Source: a virus
Reading direction: 5' to 3' (one strand)
Virus record (IMG/VR): IMGVR_UViG_3300005095_000127
Location: 1 to 22,947 of that record
Length of the DNA: 22,947 bases
Part shown: one piece after another, positions 1 to 7,850 of the stretch
Numbering within the stretch: position 1 is the stretch's first letter
Layout of the letters: each line of letters opens with the position of its first letter
Translations under genes and position numbers: made by a program
The notes under the pieces: model-generated
Told to the model about the DNA's origin: nothing
Databases searched by the model: none
The model's input: the letters and a program-made list of their open reading frames with translations, nothing else

Positions 1-98
1 AGCACACCGTTGTCTCCCGGTCGGTCGTTCATGATGATCTGGTCGCATACCGGTCCGTTGATATACCCCTCAGCGAAAATATCATATACGCTCGTCAT
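1..98 (-). CDS. Partial gene at the left window edge, function unknown
   Basis: An open frame starts with ATG at 98 and runs off the left edge after 32 codons. The start overlaps the stop of the Rz1-like lipoprotein by 4 bp (ATGA), the coupling style used throughout this block. The visible N-terminus begins MTSVYDIFAEG and has no signal peptide or membrane segment. Its place directly after the spanin genes makes an endolysin or another late gene possible, but too little is visible to assign a family. Confidence 0.5.
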   Translation of the reverse strand, partial: MTSVYDIFAEGYINGPVCDQIIMNDRPGDNGV

Positions 99-466
99 GA
101 CGCGTCCTTGTTGTATGCTGCAACAAGCGCATTGCATTTACGCACGTTTGAGTTGTTTATCACATCGCACCGCCGAAGATCGTACAGCGTATCATTGCAC
201 CGTTGTTTTATGCGCAGGTAGTCATCAACCTTGATGCAGAGATACACGCCGTCACGTTTCGGGATCAGCTCCCAATTGCGGCCGTCTTTGAGCAGACTAC
301 CACGGATGCCATGTACTTTCCCGATCTGTTCGTGTTTTTTGGGCTTGAATTCTGTCATCTTCGGGTCTGGAAGCCTCGGCAGCGGCTGGCTACATCCCGA
401 AATCATCAATCCAATCGCCGTCATAATCAGCATCTTGAATGGATACGTTTTCATCGTGCTCATCAT
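95..466 (-). CDS. Rz1-like outer-membrane spanin lipoprotein (o-spanin candidate)
   Basis: A 123-aa protein with a lipoprotein signal: a basic N-terminus, a hydrophobic stretch and the lipobox LMISGC with the modified cysteine near residue 25. A proline-rich segment (QPLPRLPDPK) follows, as in Rz1 o-spanins. The gene begins inside the 3' end of the upstream Rz-like gene in another frame, the classical overlapping Rz/Rz1 layout. AAGGA lies 5 nt before the ATG. The family's role is to join the i-spanin across the periplasm and fuse inner and outer membranes at the end of lysis. It is longer than classical Rz1 and has an extra C-terminal part of about 80 residues with several cysteines. The spanin role is inferred from architecture and position. 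Confidence 0.72.
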   Translation of the reverse strand: MMSTMKTYPFKMLIMTAIGLMISGCSQPLPRLPDPKMTEFKPKKHEQIGKVHGIRGSLLKDGRNWELIPKRDGVYLCIKVDDYLRIKQRCNDTLYDLRRCDVINNSNVRKCNALVAAYNKDAS

Positions 467-653
467 CGATGTCCTTTAATAGTTTTATCGTTGAGATGTC
501 TATCTCCTCGATGTGGGCTTTTGCCTCTATCTGTTTCGCTTCGGCCTTTGTGCGCTCAAGCTCTGTCTCAAGATGGTCGTTAAGGACGTTAAGCCACAGC
601 ATGTACGCAACTATAATACCAGCCAGCCCTATTACAGCGTACAGCTTCGTCAC
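390..653 (-). CDS. Rz-like inner-membrane spanin (i-spanin candidate)
   Basis: An 87-aa protein starting at GTG 653, with AGGA 7 nt upstream. One N-terminal membrane segment (about residues 5-23) is followed by a charged helical region (HLETELERTKAEAKQIEAKA) that should form a periplasmic coiled coil, and then an acidic tail. This is the i-spanin plan: type II membrane anchor plus coiled coil. Its 3' end overlaps the lipoprotein gene by 77 bp in a different frame, supporting a spanin pair. It follows a 33-codon membrane peptide gene and a holin candidate, forming a lysis cassette. Confidence 0.7.
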   Translation of the reverse strand: MTKLYAVIGLAGIIVAYMLWLNVLNDHLETELERTKAEAKQIEAKAHIEEIDISTIKLLKDIDDEHDENVSIQDADYDGDWIDDFGM

Positions 654-751
654 ATCGTTATCCTGTACGCGATGCAGGTTGCCAGCGCAATGGCAAGCAG
701 TTCGATCAAGATCATTGGTATATTGGTTTTCTCGGATATAAGTTGGAACAT
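650..751 (-). CDS. 33-aa single-pass membrane peptide in the lysis cassette
   Basis: A small ORF with ATG at 751 and TGA at 650-652. Its ribosome site GAGGAG forms the last codons of the upstream holin candidate (GAG GAG TGA), 5-6 nt before the ATG. The peptide is mostly one hydrophobic helix (residues about 12-28, IPMILIELLAIALATCIAY). The downstream GTG start of the Rz-like gene lies within its last codons, so the genes are tightly coupled. Position and size would fit a second holin, antiholin or pinholin-like peptide, but this is inference. It may also act as a translational relay for Rz. Confidence 0.6.
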   Translation of the reverse strand: MFQLISEKTNIPMILIELLAIALATCIAYRITM

Positions 752-753
752 GT

Positions 754-1182
754 TCACTCCTCGTAGTCGCTCATTGGCTCTTTTCTCTTCACCTTCAACC
801 CAAATTTCTCCAGAACGCCGGGGATGAGTTTCCCAGAGAATTCAATAACCGTGTCGTAGTAAAGAGAAAAAATGAAAGCTATCGAAATAAGAAAAAACCG
901 CTCAACGGAGAACTCACACTGGTGAGAGCAGGACACTCCGCCGTAGTACGTCACGGCCGCCAGTGCCATTGGGGTAGCGATAGCGGCGGGTGCCCCCATG
1001 ATTACCTTTCGTTTGTCCTCCTTAAATGCATCGTGGTCGTACCGCCTCATCCATCCCACTATCCCACCGATCAGACCGACGATGATTATCTGCCACAGTT
1101 CTGCCCCGGCCGCCGTAGCTGTAATTCCTGACAGGATGCCGGTTCCAGCTCCCTTAGCTGCGATCACAACATCTTCGCTCAT
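754..1182 (-). CDS. Putative holin, about 3 membrane segments
   Basis: A 142-aa protein starting at ATG 1182, chosen because GGAGG lies 7 nt upstream and the start overlaps the upstream stop by 4 bp; the frame stays open further upstream but has no ribosome site there. Hydrophobic segments lie at about residues 30-45 (LWQIIIVGLIGGIVGW), 64-80 and 92-108. The C-terminus is charged (KVKRKEPMSDYEE). Size, topology and position just before the Rz/Rz1 pair suggest a holin that permeabilises the inner membrane. I see no diagnostic sequence motif, so the call rests on topology and context. No endolysin is visible within the window. Confidence 0.55.
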   Translation of the reverse strand: MSEDVVIAAKGAGTGILSGITATAAGAELWQIIIVGLIGGIVGWMRRYDHDAFKEDKRKVIMGAPAAIATPMALAAVTYYGGVSCSHQCEFSVERFFLISIAFIFSLYYDTVIEFSGKLIPGVLEKFGLKVKRKEPMSDYEE

Positions 1183-1436
1183 GTGTACCTCCAGTTCATG
1201 TAGATGGAAACTGTCATGACGATCGGCAGAGACACCGTCGCCACCCAATCCCAGATATCAGGTGTATGGGTGTCGCGGTGAAAAAAGTCATAGATCTCTT
1301 TCGCCGCTCCGATGACCGCTGCTACTACAATGCCAGCCCACACAGTGAGCCCAACTGCGATAGCGAACGCCCAGATGAGCGCGCCTGTTATCATGTGTCC
1401 ACGCTTGTCGAACGGGATCTTATCTATCGGATTCAT
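1179..1436 (-). CDS. Small inner-membrane protein, 85 aa
   Basis: ATG at 1436 with AGGTAG upstream. There are two or three hydrophobic segments (about residues 15-42 and 62-80). Between them lies the polar stretch AAKEIYDFFHRDTHTPDIWDW. The combination DKRGH near the N-terminus, a glycine/alanine-rich helix, then KEIYD and a D-x-x-D region resembles small YfiM-like envelope proteins; this is resemblance only. It sits between a 45-aa acidic protein and the holin candidate, so it probably belongs to the lysis or host-envelope module. It could itself be a second holin. Confidence 0.5.
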   Translation of the reverse strand: MNPIDKIPFDKRGHMITGALIWAFAIAVGLTVWAGIVVAAVIGAAKEIYDFFHRDTHTPDIWDWVATVSLPIVMTVSIYMNWRYT

Positions 1437-1557
1437 CTTCGCTACCTTCCACTGTCAGAATATACATACCATCACGCTCCTCAACGTTGATTATCGTATC
1501 TTCTCCGTACTTGTCGCCTACCTCATATTTGTTTTTTGTCGTCACTGTGTACGTCAT
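1420..1557 (-). CDS. 45-aa acidic protein, unknown
   Basis: A short ORF with ATG at 1557 and TAA at 1420-1422. It has one of the best ribosome sites in the region (AAGGAG, 6 nt before the ATG) and overlaps the start of the next membrane-protein gene by 17 bp. The peptide begins MTYTVTTKNKYEVGDKYGED, looks beta-rich, and is acidic at its end (EGSEDESDR). No family is recognised. It directly follows the broken fibre gene. Confidence 0.55.
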   Translation of the reverse strand: MTYTVTTKNKYEVGDKYGEDTIINVEERDGMYILTVEGSEDESDR

Positions 1558-1566
1558 GATATCTCC

Positions 1567-2079
1567 TTATGTAAGTACATCCCAACCGTTATCAACCGCC
1601 GGTTGTTTGTCGTCGTCTGTGAGTAGACCCGCGGCGGCCGTGTATCGGAAGTCGATTAGTGGATTCGGGTCGATAGCCGTTACGTCAGGCAGGCTGTTGA
1701 TTACGTGAATTGCTTCATCTCTTGTGAAGTTGTATACAGCATTAAACATAATTGATCCAGAACTAAGCGCAGGGAATTCAAATGAGCCGATATTGATAGA
1801 GTTGTCACGGTAGAACATATGAGTACCATTTGACAATTTATTGAACTTCGCTGCCGGGATATTAATATCTACCGCCCGGTGGAACTGATAGCTTCCGTCT
1901 GTCTGATTGCTGAACGTTGCTGATGGGGCGTAAACATTATTTGAGCTGTAAAACTGATACCTCCCGTCTGTTTGACTGTCGAACGTGGCGTTAGGGATAG
2001 CTTGATGTGACGTTGTGTAGAACTGGGCATATCCATTCTCCTGCTTGTCGAATGTGGCCTCGGATAATGTTGCCACCAT
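1567..2079 (-). CDS. C-terminal piece of a frameshifted repeat-containing tail fibre
   Basis: This frame encodes the rest of the 23-residue repeats begun in the neighbouring frame to its right (DGRYQFYSSNNVYAPSATF and related units), then a non-repeat C-terminus ending VDNGWDVLT. The first in-frame ATG (2079) has no ribosome site and falls inside a repeat unit. I therefore read it as the end of a longer protein split by a frameshift near 2060-2065, not as a separate gene. The repeats resemble BspA/DUF285-type surface repeats (aromatic-N-G pattern), which would suit a receptor-binding fibre. Confidence 0.45.
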   Translation of the reverse strand: MVATLSEATFDKQENGYAQFYTTSHQAIPNATFDSQTDGRYQFYSSNNVYAPSATFSNQTDGSYQFHRAVDINIPAAKFNKLSNGTHMFYRDNSINIGSFEFPALSSGSIMFNAVYNFTRDEAIHVINSLPDVTAIDPNPLIDFRYTAAAGLLTDDDKQPAVDNGWDVLT

Positions 2080-2194
2080 TGTAGAACTGATTCGATCCGT
2101 CAATCTGCTCGTTGAAGGTTGCGGATGGGATATAGACATCCGCACACTCATAAAACTGACTCGCTCCATTCGTTTGTTCTGCAAATGAAGCCTC
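1740..2194 (-). repeat. About seven tandem 23-aa (69-bp) fibre repeats
   Basis: The coding units follow the pattern ATF-x-x-Q-x-x-G-x-x-QFY-x6-IPS, as in ATFNEQIDGSNQFY, ATFDKQENGYAQFY and ATFSNQTDGSYQFH. Complete units are 23 residues long. One unit, at about 2060-2100, is too short by about two codons with an offset, and this is where the reading frame changes. The repeats have diverged at DNA level. Confidence 0.75.
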
Positions 2195-2419
2195 AACATA
2201 ACGTATATTGAAACAGTACGAGAACATCGAGTTATTCGCTTCCATCCCGTCAGAGTCATCATAGAAGCGCACGATGTGCGACCTGGAAAAGTATGCTTTA
2301 ATAGGGCCATTAACCACGCGCACCTCATGCAGACCAGGGGTGTAAACGTTATCTGGACCATATCGGAAATTCTGGTAATATGTTGAAATAGCACTCCCAT
2401 CCTGTGGCAGAACTTTCAC
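1991..2419 (-). CDS. Middle piece of a frameshifted repeat-containing tail fibre
   Basis: An open frame whose first usable codon is GTG 2419, without a ribosome site. It begins with KVLPQDGSAISTYYQ, which is the natural continuation of the DWGDDTRYDVASGEI region encoded in the preceding frame. It carries the first two fibre repeats, then leaves the repeat pattern after QFYNGG and ends in unrelated residues. Both joints of this piece are +1 frame changes. I interpret it as the middle of a single broken fibre gene covering 1567-2879. Confidence 0.45.
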   Translation of the reverse strand: MKVLPQDGSAISTYYQNFRYGPDNVYTPGLHEVRVVNGPIKAYFSRSHIVRFYDDSDGMEANNSMFSYCFNIRYVEASFAEQTNGASQFYECADVYIPSATFNEQIDGSNQFYNGGNIIRGHIRQAGEWICPVLHNVTSSYP

Positions 2420-2432
2420 GATGTAGACTCCA

Positions 2433-2879
2433 TCATCCTCGTATATCTGCTATCTCACCTGACGCTACATCGTATCTCGTATCATCCCCCCAGTCTACAA
2501 TATAGTCACCAACAGCCTTTATAGCGGTCGATCTTCCTGAGATAGACGTGTCGAACACGCCTACGATGGCGGGAACGGAGAATGTGGGTACGTCTGGCCA
2601 GTGATCCGGCCGCGCGAAATCTGTCTCTTTCCTCGGCGCAGCTTCTATCTCACTTCGCAACGCAGAGATGGCAACGTCACTGAACCGACTGCAACATCCG
2701 GTGGGATCGTTAATGATCGAGGCCTCCATATCGCGGATGACATTGCTGAGGATCGGAGATGCTATACCAGCTGACAGTTTGTTGACAGCTGCGCGCAGTT
2801 CAGACTCGAATGATGGCGGAAGGCCACACGCGCCGCATTTCCCGGTGACGTTATCGAGCAGTTGTTGCCAATATGTCAT
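2433..2879 (-). CDS. N-terminal piece of a tail fibre or tail-tip protein
   Basis: A 148-aa frame with a real start: ATG 2879 has GGAGG 8 nt upstream and overlaps the previous stop by 4 bp. Residues 1-90 are helical with paired cysteines (CGAC, GCC). Residues about 105-135 (SVPAIVGVFDTSISG then DYIVDWGDDTRYD) match the IDWGDG-type strand found at the N-terminus of BspA-like surface domains. The frame stops at 2433, just where such a domain continues in the next frame (YEDDGVYIVKVLP). It is either truncated by mutation or continued by a +1 frame change. Confidence 0.55.
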   Translation of the reverse strand: MTYWQQLLDNVTGKCGACGLPPSFESELRAAVNKLSAGIASPILSNVIRDMEASIINDPTGCCSRFSDVAISALRSEIEAAPRKETDFARPDHWPDVPTFSVPAIVGVFDTSISGRSTAIKAVGDYIVDWGDDTRYDVASGEIADIRG

Positions 2880-3247
2880 GCGTCACCTCCGTATCTGGGC
2901 ATGCGCGCGGCGATGTCCTCTTCGGTCACGTCGCCGCGGATCTCTCCGGCGACTACCCAGCACGCGTCGGCCCATTCAGCGATGCGGAGGCACTCGGAAC
3001 GGAACGGGTTGTCGTACCCGCAATATGCGCGAACGCTCTGCATGTTGTCGTACATCATCTCTTTTGCTTTTGCGTCGGTCAGCTCTGTGACGACGCGCGA
3101 GACGAGCCTGCGCGTATAAACATCCCTGGCCTGCTCCATCGCGTCCGAAATGTCGCCGACCGGCTGGCCGTCCGTGAATATCACCTCACCGTCGATCATC
3201 TTGAACGGGCGCTTTACGAGCCGAGCGAATGTGAATCTGTCTATCAT
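2876..3247 (-). CDS. Tail-fibre assembly-like protein
   Basis: A 123-aa protein with AGGA before ATG 3247. The C-terminal part (residues about 68-105: AYCGYDNPFRSECLRIAEWADACW) follows the pattern of small phage proteins encoded next to fibre genes: a GYD motif, a phenylalanine/glutamate pair, then a WxDACW-type helix. I place it with tail-fibre assembly or short tail proteins on that resemblance and on its position between two fibre-type genes. It is likely cytoplasmic. Exact role unknown. Confidence 0.45.
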   Translation of the reverse strand: MIDRFTFARLVKRPFKMIDGEVIFTDGQPVGDISDAMEQARDVYTRRLVSRVVTELTDAKAKEMMYDNMQSVRAYCGYDNPFRSECLRIAEWADACWVVAGEIRGDVTEEDIAARMPRYGGDA

Positions 3248-3254
3248 GTTATCC

Positions 3255-3926
3255 TCACTTTGCGTATAGTTTGATCTGCGACGACATCGTTATCTCTTTA
3301 CCGTCCGTAAGCGACATGAGCTTGAACCGTATAACATCGCCGCTCTGGACGTTCATGGGGGCCACATAGATGAATCGCAACTCCTCTCCGTCGTCGGATG
3401 ACCCGGCGCGAGAGTACTCTCCGTTCGTGACGCTATAGAGCTCTCCATTGATTTCGGCGACGATGGCCGCGCCGTCTCCGATAGACGTTTGGTCCGTGTT
3501 GATAGTGCATTGTGCCACGACGATCATTCCGGCGTCTCGCCTCGGGCGGATAGACATATCTGACAGCGTAATCCAGTCCTCCGGATCGGTCTGACCGTCA
3601 CCACCCTGGAAATATCGTTCACCGGAGCTGTCGACCGTGAACGTCTCCGAGACCGCGTACGCGGTCGATATCGTCGCGGAACCATGGATCTCCGCGTTGA
3701 GCTTCGATGAGCTCCACACGCGATCCGGCGCGATGGACCCGTCATCGAGCTGTGCTATCGGAACGGATGCCACCCAGGCGTTCAGGTCAGCGACGAGCGT
3801 GGTCAGGTATGTGAAGAATGCGGACAGGAACACCCACCATTGCTCCATCCTGTCAGCAAAGCTTGTCTGCGAATTCCTCTCGGGGATCGGTGGCGGGGTC
3901 GGTGCCGGTGTTGGTATGCTCATCAT
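3255..3926 (-). CDS. Tail fibre-type protein with N-terminal tail-attachment motif
   Basis: A 223-aa protein; AAGGAG lies a few bases before ATG 3926. A proline-rich leader (PTPAPTPPPIPERN) is followed by a helical segment (FADRMEQWWVFLSAFFTYLT...LNAWV, residues about 23-53). Such segments are common near the N-terminus of phage tail-tip or fibre proteins, where a sequence of the type 'F..R.D.F...LP.F...LN' attaches to the tail. The rest (residues 55-223) looks like a beta-sandwich with alternating hydrophobics and no recognised enzymatic motif. A structural receptor-interaction role is inferred. Confidence 0.55.
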   Translation of the reverse strand: MMSIPTPAPTPPPIPERNSQTSFADRMEQWWVFLSAFFTYLTTLVADLNAWVASVPIAQLDDGSIAPDRVWSSSKLNAEIHGSATISTAYAVSETFTVDSSGERYFQGGDGQTDPEDWITLSDMSIRPRRDAGMIVVAQCTINTDQTSIGDGAAIVAEINGELYSVTNGEYSRAGSSDDGEELRFIYVAPMNVQSGDVIRFKLMSLTDGKEITMSSQIKLYAK

Positions 3927-4162
3927 TGCTCCTTATATGCTGTTATGATCGCGTCGGCGTCGAACACGATCTCAATTGCGTCACCGTCGGTCGTCCACGG
4001 CTCACCCATTCGCACCGGTGCCATCTGCGTTCGGTCGATCGACACACTGACGCTCATCTGTGTCGGCGTGCGCGGGACGCACAACATCACTCCGCTTCCG
4101 CCAAAATTCGCGAGCGTGTACACCTCGCCCTTGTTTATCTTGTATGATCCGATGCGTATCAT
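3923..4162 (-). CDS. 79-aa unknown protein in the distal tail module
   Basis: A small beta-rich protein (MIRIGSYKINKGEVYTLANF...) with GGAGG before ATG 4162. Both ends overlap the neighbouring genes by 4 bp. There is no membrane segment or signal peptide and I recognise no family. Its position between a putative distal tail protein and a fibre protein suggests a small tail-tip structural or assembly protein. Confidence 0.5.
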   Translation of the reverse strand: MIRIGSYKINKGEVYTLANFGGSGVMLCVPRTPTQMSVSVSIDRTQMAPVRMGEPWTTDGDAIEIVFDADAIITAYKEQ

Positions 4163-5085
4163 ATCGCCTCCTCGAGCGTCAACGACGCGGATGATCGCGC
4201 CGGGCCGTCGAGATTCTGTGACAGGGTTCCCTTAGCGAGTAGGATGAGATTGTTGAACATGCTGTTGTCACCCGTGTCACCCACGTACAACGCGATGCTG
4301 TCGTGAAGCGTGTCGACCGCGTGATAGAATATAGCATCGGCCAGGCGCGTGTCGAATCTGACGTTCAACGTCATGCGCACGGCAGGAGTCCTGCGCTCTC
4401 CAGAGAAAGCGCCGAAATCATCGCGAGAATACGAGCCCGTGCTGTCCGGGCTGCGTGGCACACCCCACTGCACACATCCGAGATACGTCGTGTTGCCTCC
4501 GATCATGTCGCCGACGACGACGTCACCACCGTCACCAGCAGTCATCCGTATCCTGACGATCGCGCCTGGAGATTGTTGCAGCTCGAAATACATCGCGCGC
4601 GATGTTCCTACGTACTCGACGTCGCAATAGGGAGCGAACATATAGTCATATTCATTTGTCTCGCCGCACCAGATCGCCTGTCCGCGCTGTTTGGTCTGTA
4701 TCACATTCCCGCCGGCGTCGATGACGTCGACGATAATGGACTCCGCATCCGTTCGCACGAAGGCGATGTGCGTTATGTTCTCCTGAAAGAACGAGAACTC
4801 GAGGTACTCGCTATCATCCGTTGACACATCCTTGTTCCACCGAGTCGGCGTCGATGAGCGATTGTCGAGCATGGCGTACGCGTTCGCCGCACCCATATCC
4901 ACCCAGTCGTACGGGTAGTCAGGAGGGGCGTGACCGACATTGTCATCCACGGCGGATCGGTATACTCTGTTGTTGTAGATACACTCTTCGGCGAAAAAAT
5001 AGGTTCGCTCTGCGTCGTACGGTTCCTGATCTATCGCGACATTGATGGAGATCAGCGACGTGATGGTCTGCGTGATCGATATCAT
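4159..5085 (-). CDS. Putative distal or minor tail protein, 308 aa
   Basis: GAGGAGG precedes ATG 5085, and the gene overlaps the tape measure stop by 4 bp. Its position right after the tape measure is where siphoviruses encode the distal tail protein. The N-terminal 70 residues (TYFFAEECIYNNRVYRSAVD ... PYDWVDMGA) resemble small aromatic modules in tail-tip and carbohydrate-binding proteins that read 'xxYxxG..V.yxg..Y....n..g..P.....W...g'. The remaining 230 residues are beta-rich, with 'SPGAIVRIRM' and a C-terminal LTLEEAI. Role inferred from order and composition; no firm family match. Confidence 0.5.
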   Translation of the reverse strand: MISITQTITSLISINVAIDQEPYDAERTYFFAEECIYNNRVYRSAVDDNVGHAPPDYPYDWVDMGAANAYAMLDNRSSTPTRWNKDVSTDDSEYLEFSFFQENITHIAFVRTDAESIIVDVIDAGGNVIQTKQRGQAIWCGETNEYDYMFAPYCDVEYVGTSRAMYFELQQSPGAIVRIRMTAGDGGDVVVGDMIGGNTTYLGCVQWGVPRSPDSTGSYSRDDFGAFSGERRTPAVRMTLNVRFDTRLADAIFYHAVDTLHDSIALYVGDTGDNSMFNNLILLAKGTLSQNLDGPARSSASLTLEEAI

Positions 5086-7850
5086 GCCACCTCCTCGATG
5101 CCATCGGCGTAGTTGCGGAGACGTTCGGAATAGGCTATCTGCCCGCTTGCTGATGCGACGTCCATCAGCAGCGCACGCATGGCGCGGTTCTCCTCTTTGA
5201 CGGCTTTTAGCTCGTCGATCATTTTCTGGAAAAGTCCCTGCGATCCGTTAAGGCCGAGGTCGCGCGTCGTCTCGGCGTTAACGACATACTCCTGTCCGTG
5301 AACGATCCCCGCAAACGCATCGACGGGAAGGTCGCCGGTGTACCCGCCCGTCTGGAACTGCGCTACCTGCTGATAGAACTTCACCTTCTCGTACTTTGGC
5401 TTATACACCTGACTCTCGGTTCTTCCGGACTCGAAGAGGTCGCCGTCCACACCAAGCGTGTACGTCGTCTCTTTGATCGTCGCGAAGTACCCACCGGTAT
5501 CTACCCACTCCTCGTGGTACCCCTTCTCGAGCGACTGTGACTTGTCGGCCGTCTCGCCCGTGTAGCTTTTGATCGATGAGGAGTACGATTTTGTGGCGCT
5601 GGTATAGTCCTCTATCAGCTCGGACACTGACTTGTGCTCCGTGTTGACATCAAGGATGTCATTGAGGACGGCAAGCTGCGCGTCTATTTCGTCCTTCGTC
5701 TCGAGTTGGGCGTCCTGGTACCCGCTGATCTGATACAGCGCCTGGGCTTTTGCCCAGTCCTGCTGGGCCTTGGACTCGAATTTTGTGGTGTCGTTGAGGT
5801 CGGATACTTCTCCGATCAGTTCGGTCATGCGGTTGTTGTACGCGTCGAGCAGTTCTTCGTTGGTCGTGTCTTCAGCGAACGCGTCCCACGCTTCGGACGC
5901 GAGGGCGAAGTACTCATCGAGCTGCTTTGCCGCGTCGGTATCCCCATAGAGCGCTTCACGTGCCTGCTCTACCCAATCGGTCCCGAGACCGTCACTGATA
6001 CCCTGTAGTTCAGACTGCGCCGCTTTCAGTTCGTCGGTATATTCTCGTATAGCCTCTTCCTGCTCACGCAGAGCTTCTTCGACTGCCTTCTCCTCTTCTT
6101 CGCGCCTGCGGTCAAGCTCCGCCTGTGCCTCCTCAGCACGGCGCTGAAGTTCCTCTGCGGCTTTTTGTTCGGCAATGGCGGCCTGCTCATCCGCGCGCTG
6201 CTTCTCTTCGAGCAATTTCGCATAGGTATCGGCAGCCTGTTGTTCGCGGATATCGTTCTGCGCGCCATAAACGTCCCACCGCATACCCGTCTGCGGGGAG
6301 AAGTAGTTCATATCCATCACCTGCTCGTTCGTCAGTGACCCGCCTCCGCCTGATCCCGTCCGCGTCTGGTTGATAATGTTCCCGTTTTCGTCGTACATAG
6401 ACGACGGTGTGCTGTTGACGATGGATACATACTCAGCCTGAGCATCCGCCGCGTCACGAACGGCATCGGTATGAGCCTGAATGTTCGAGACGGCGTCGGC
6501 GTGCGCGTCGGCCTCGTTCTCGATGGCGGCTACCGCGTCGAGTTCGGCCTGGTAGTAGTCGATGGTGGCATCGGATGCCTTGACCTCGGCGGAATACACA
6601 TCCTCTATGGCGTCTTTTTGCGCTCCGAGCGACGACAGGAGTTCGTCGGCGGCTTCTTTTCGCTTTTTCGATTCCTCTGTTGAGGCAGATGTCGCAGCGG
6701 CCTCCTTGTGCAGGTCGGCGATGGTCTGCTCTGCCCACTTCTGTCCTGCTCCATCATTTGACAGCTTTATCTGCTCCATATACCCAGCGCGGGCCTTTTC
6801 TACTTTTTCCCACGCCTTGGCTGTATCGTACAGCGCCACGTTAGAGTCTGTTATGTAATTGTAGGCCTTTATCATGGAATTCATGGCGACGTCGATAGAG
6901 TACACGAACTCCCAGAACGCCGCGGAGATAAATCCGGCCCCTATCTCGATAAAGCGGAGAGCGTCACGCAGGACTCCGGCCGATTTTATGCTGGCGTCCA
7001 TGGCGTCTGTTATCACCTTCGCCCACTCTTCTGGTGTAGAAGCGTCGAACGCTTCTCCTATTTCGGCCTTCACCTCTCCAAGGACTGCTTTTATGTATTC
7101 GAACACCCCCGCATCCATCACGGCCTTCTGATACTTGGTCCATGAGTCGTTCAGGTTGGAGATCATGCCGACCCATGTATGGGACAGGCGGTCCATGGCA
7201 CCTGCGTACTTCTCGTTGAAGATCGCCGACAGGGTGGACTCGATGATGGCGCGGTTGTTCTCCACTGTCACCGCGCGCATCTTCCCGGATGAGTCGGTCC
7301 AGTTGTATGTGATCTGATCGCCGGTGACTTTGGCTTTGATGCCGAACTCTTTGAGCCGTTCGTTCTCGCCGGTCATGGCGTCGGCTATCGCCTCGACGGC
7401 CTGCATGAGGTCTTTGCCCATCGCGGCGGACGCGTCACCGAGCGCGATGAGCGACCCGGCTGTCGGGTCGATGCCGTAGGCTTTTGCCTTGACGAAGGCT
7501 TCGGTGACCTGGTCGACCTCGTACGGCGTGCGGGTAGCGAAGTCGCTCACCCACTCCATCGAACGGCTGGCGCTCTCAGATGATCCCTCTATCGATGTCA
7601 GGATCGTCTCAAAGCGCTCAAACTCACTGGCCGTAGCGACGAACGAGCTGGCGGCGGACTCGGCGGCCGAGAACGCCTTGGCGACACCGTAAACACCAAT
7701 GGCTGTCTTGATGTAGTTCTTCAGTGCGGCGTCGGCCTTGTATGTTGTATTTTTCAGCGTTGTCAATTTCGCACGCGAGACGTCGATGCCCTTTATCAGT
7801 CTGGCGGTCTCTGCGGTCATCTCGACGACGACGGTGGCGGCTCGTGCCAT
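5082..7850 (-). CDS. Tail tape measure protein, 922 aa
   Basis: The longest gene in the window, as expected for a tape measure, which sets tail length and helps DNA transfer. ATG 7850 shares one base with the stop of the tail chaperone frame (TAATG). Residues about 70-190 contain the conserved tape-measure region (FETILTSIEGSSESASRSME ... TPYEVDQVTEAFVKAKAYG ... GDASAAMGKDLMQAVEAIADA). A long charged coiled coil lies at about residues 545-615. Mid-protein hydrophobic helices (about 290-330) could interact with membrane. The C-terminus has the FQTGGYTG...GIVHGQEYVVNA motif common in tape measures. At roughly 1.5 Å per residue, a family rule of thumb, this predicts a tail of about 140 nm. Confidence 0.93.
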   Translation of the reverse strand: MARAATVVVEMTAETARLIKGIDVSRAKLTTLKNTTYKADAALKNYIKTAIGVYGVAKAFSAAESAASSFVATASEFERFETILTSIEGSSESASRSMEWVSDFATRTPYEVDQVTEAFVKAKAYGIDPTAGSLIALGDASAAMGKDLMQAVEAIADAMTGENERLKEFGIKAKVTGDQITYNWTDSSGKMRAVTVENNRAIIESTLSAIFNEKYAGAMDRLSHTWVGMISNLNDSWTKYQKAVMDAGVFEYIKAVLGEVKAEIGEAFDASTPEEWAKVITDAMDASIKSAGVLRDALRFIEIGAGFISAAFWEFVYSIDVAMNSMIKAYNYITDSNVALYDTAKAWEKVEKARAGYMEQIKLSNDGAGQKWAEQTIADLHKEAAATSASTEESKKRKEAADELLSSLGAQKDAIEDVYSAEVKASDATIDYYQAELDAVAAIENEADAHADAVSNIQAHTDAVRDAADAQAEYVSIVNSTPSSMYDENGNIINQTRTGSGGGGSLTNEQVMDMNYFSPQTGMRWDVYGAQNDIREQQAADTYAKLLEEKQRADEQAAIAEQKAAEELQRRAEEAQAELDRRREEEEKAVEEALREQEEAIREYTDELKAAQSELQGISDGLGTDWVEQAREALYGDTDAAKQLDEYFALASEAWDAFAEDTTNEELLDAYNNRMTELIGEVSDLNDTTKFESKAQQDWAKAQALYQISGYQDAQLETKDEIDAQLAVLNDILDVNTEHKSVSELIEDYTSATKSYSSSIKSYTGETADKSQSLEKGYHEEWVDTGGYFATIKETTYTLGVDGDLFESGRTESQVYKPKYEKVKFYQQVAQFQTGGYTGDLPVDAFAGIVHGQEYVVNAETTRDLGLNGSQGLFQKMIDELKAVKEENRAMRALLMDVASASGQIAYSERLRNYADGIEEVA

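Noticed and set aside
1740-2194. Fibre repeats as a diversity-generating retroelement target
   Set aside because: No reverse transcriptase or template repeat is present, and the variation is not restricted to adenine positions.
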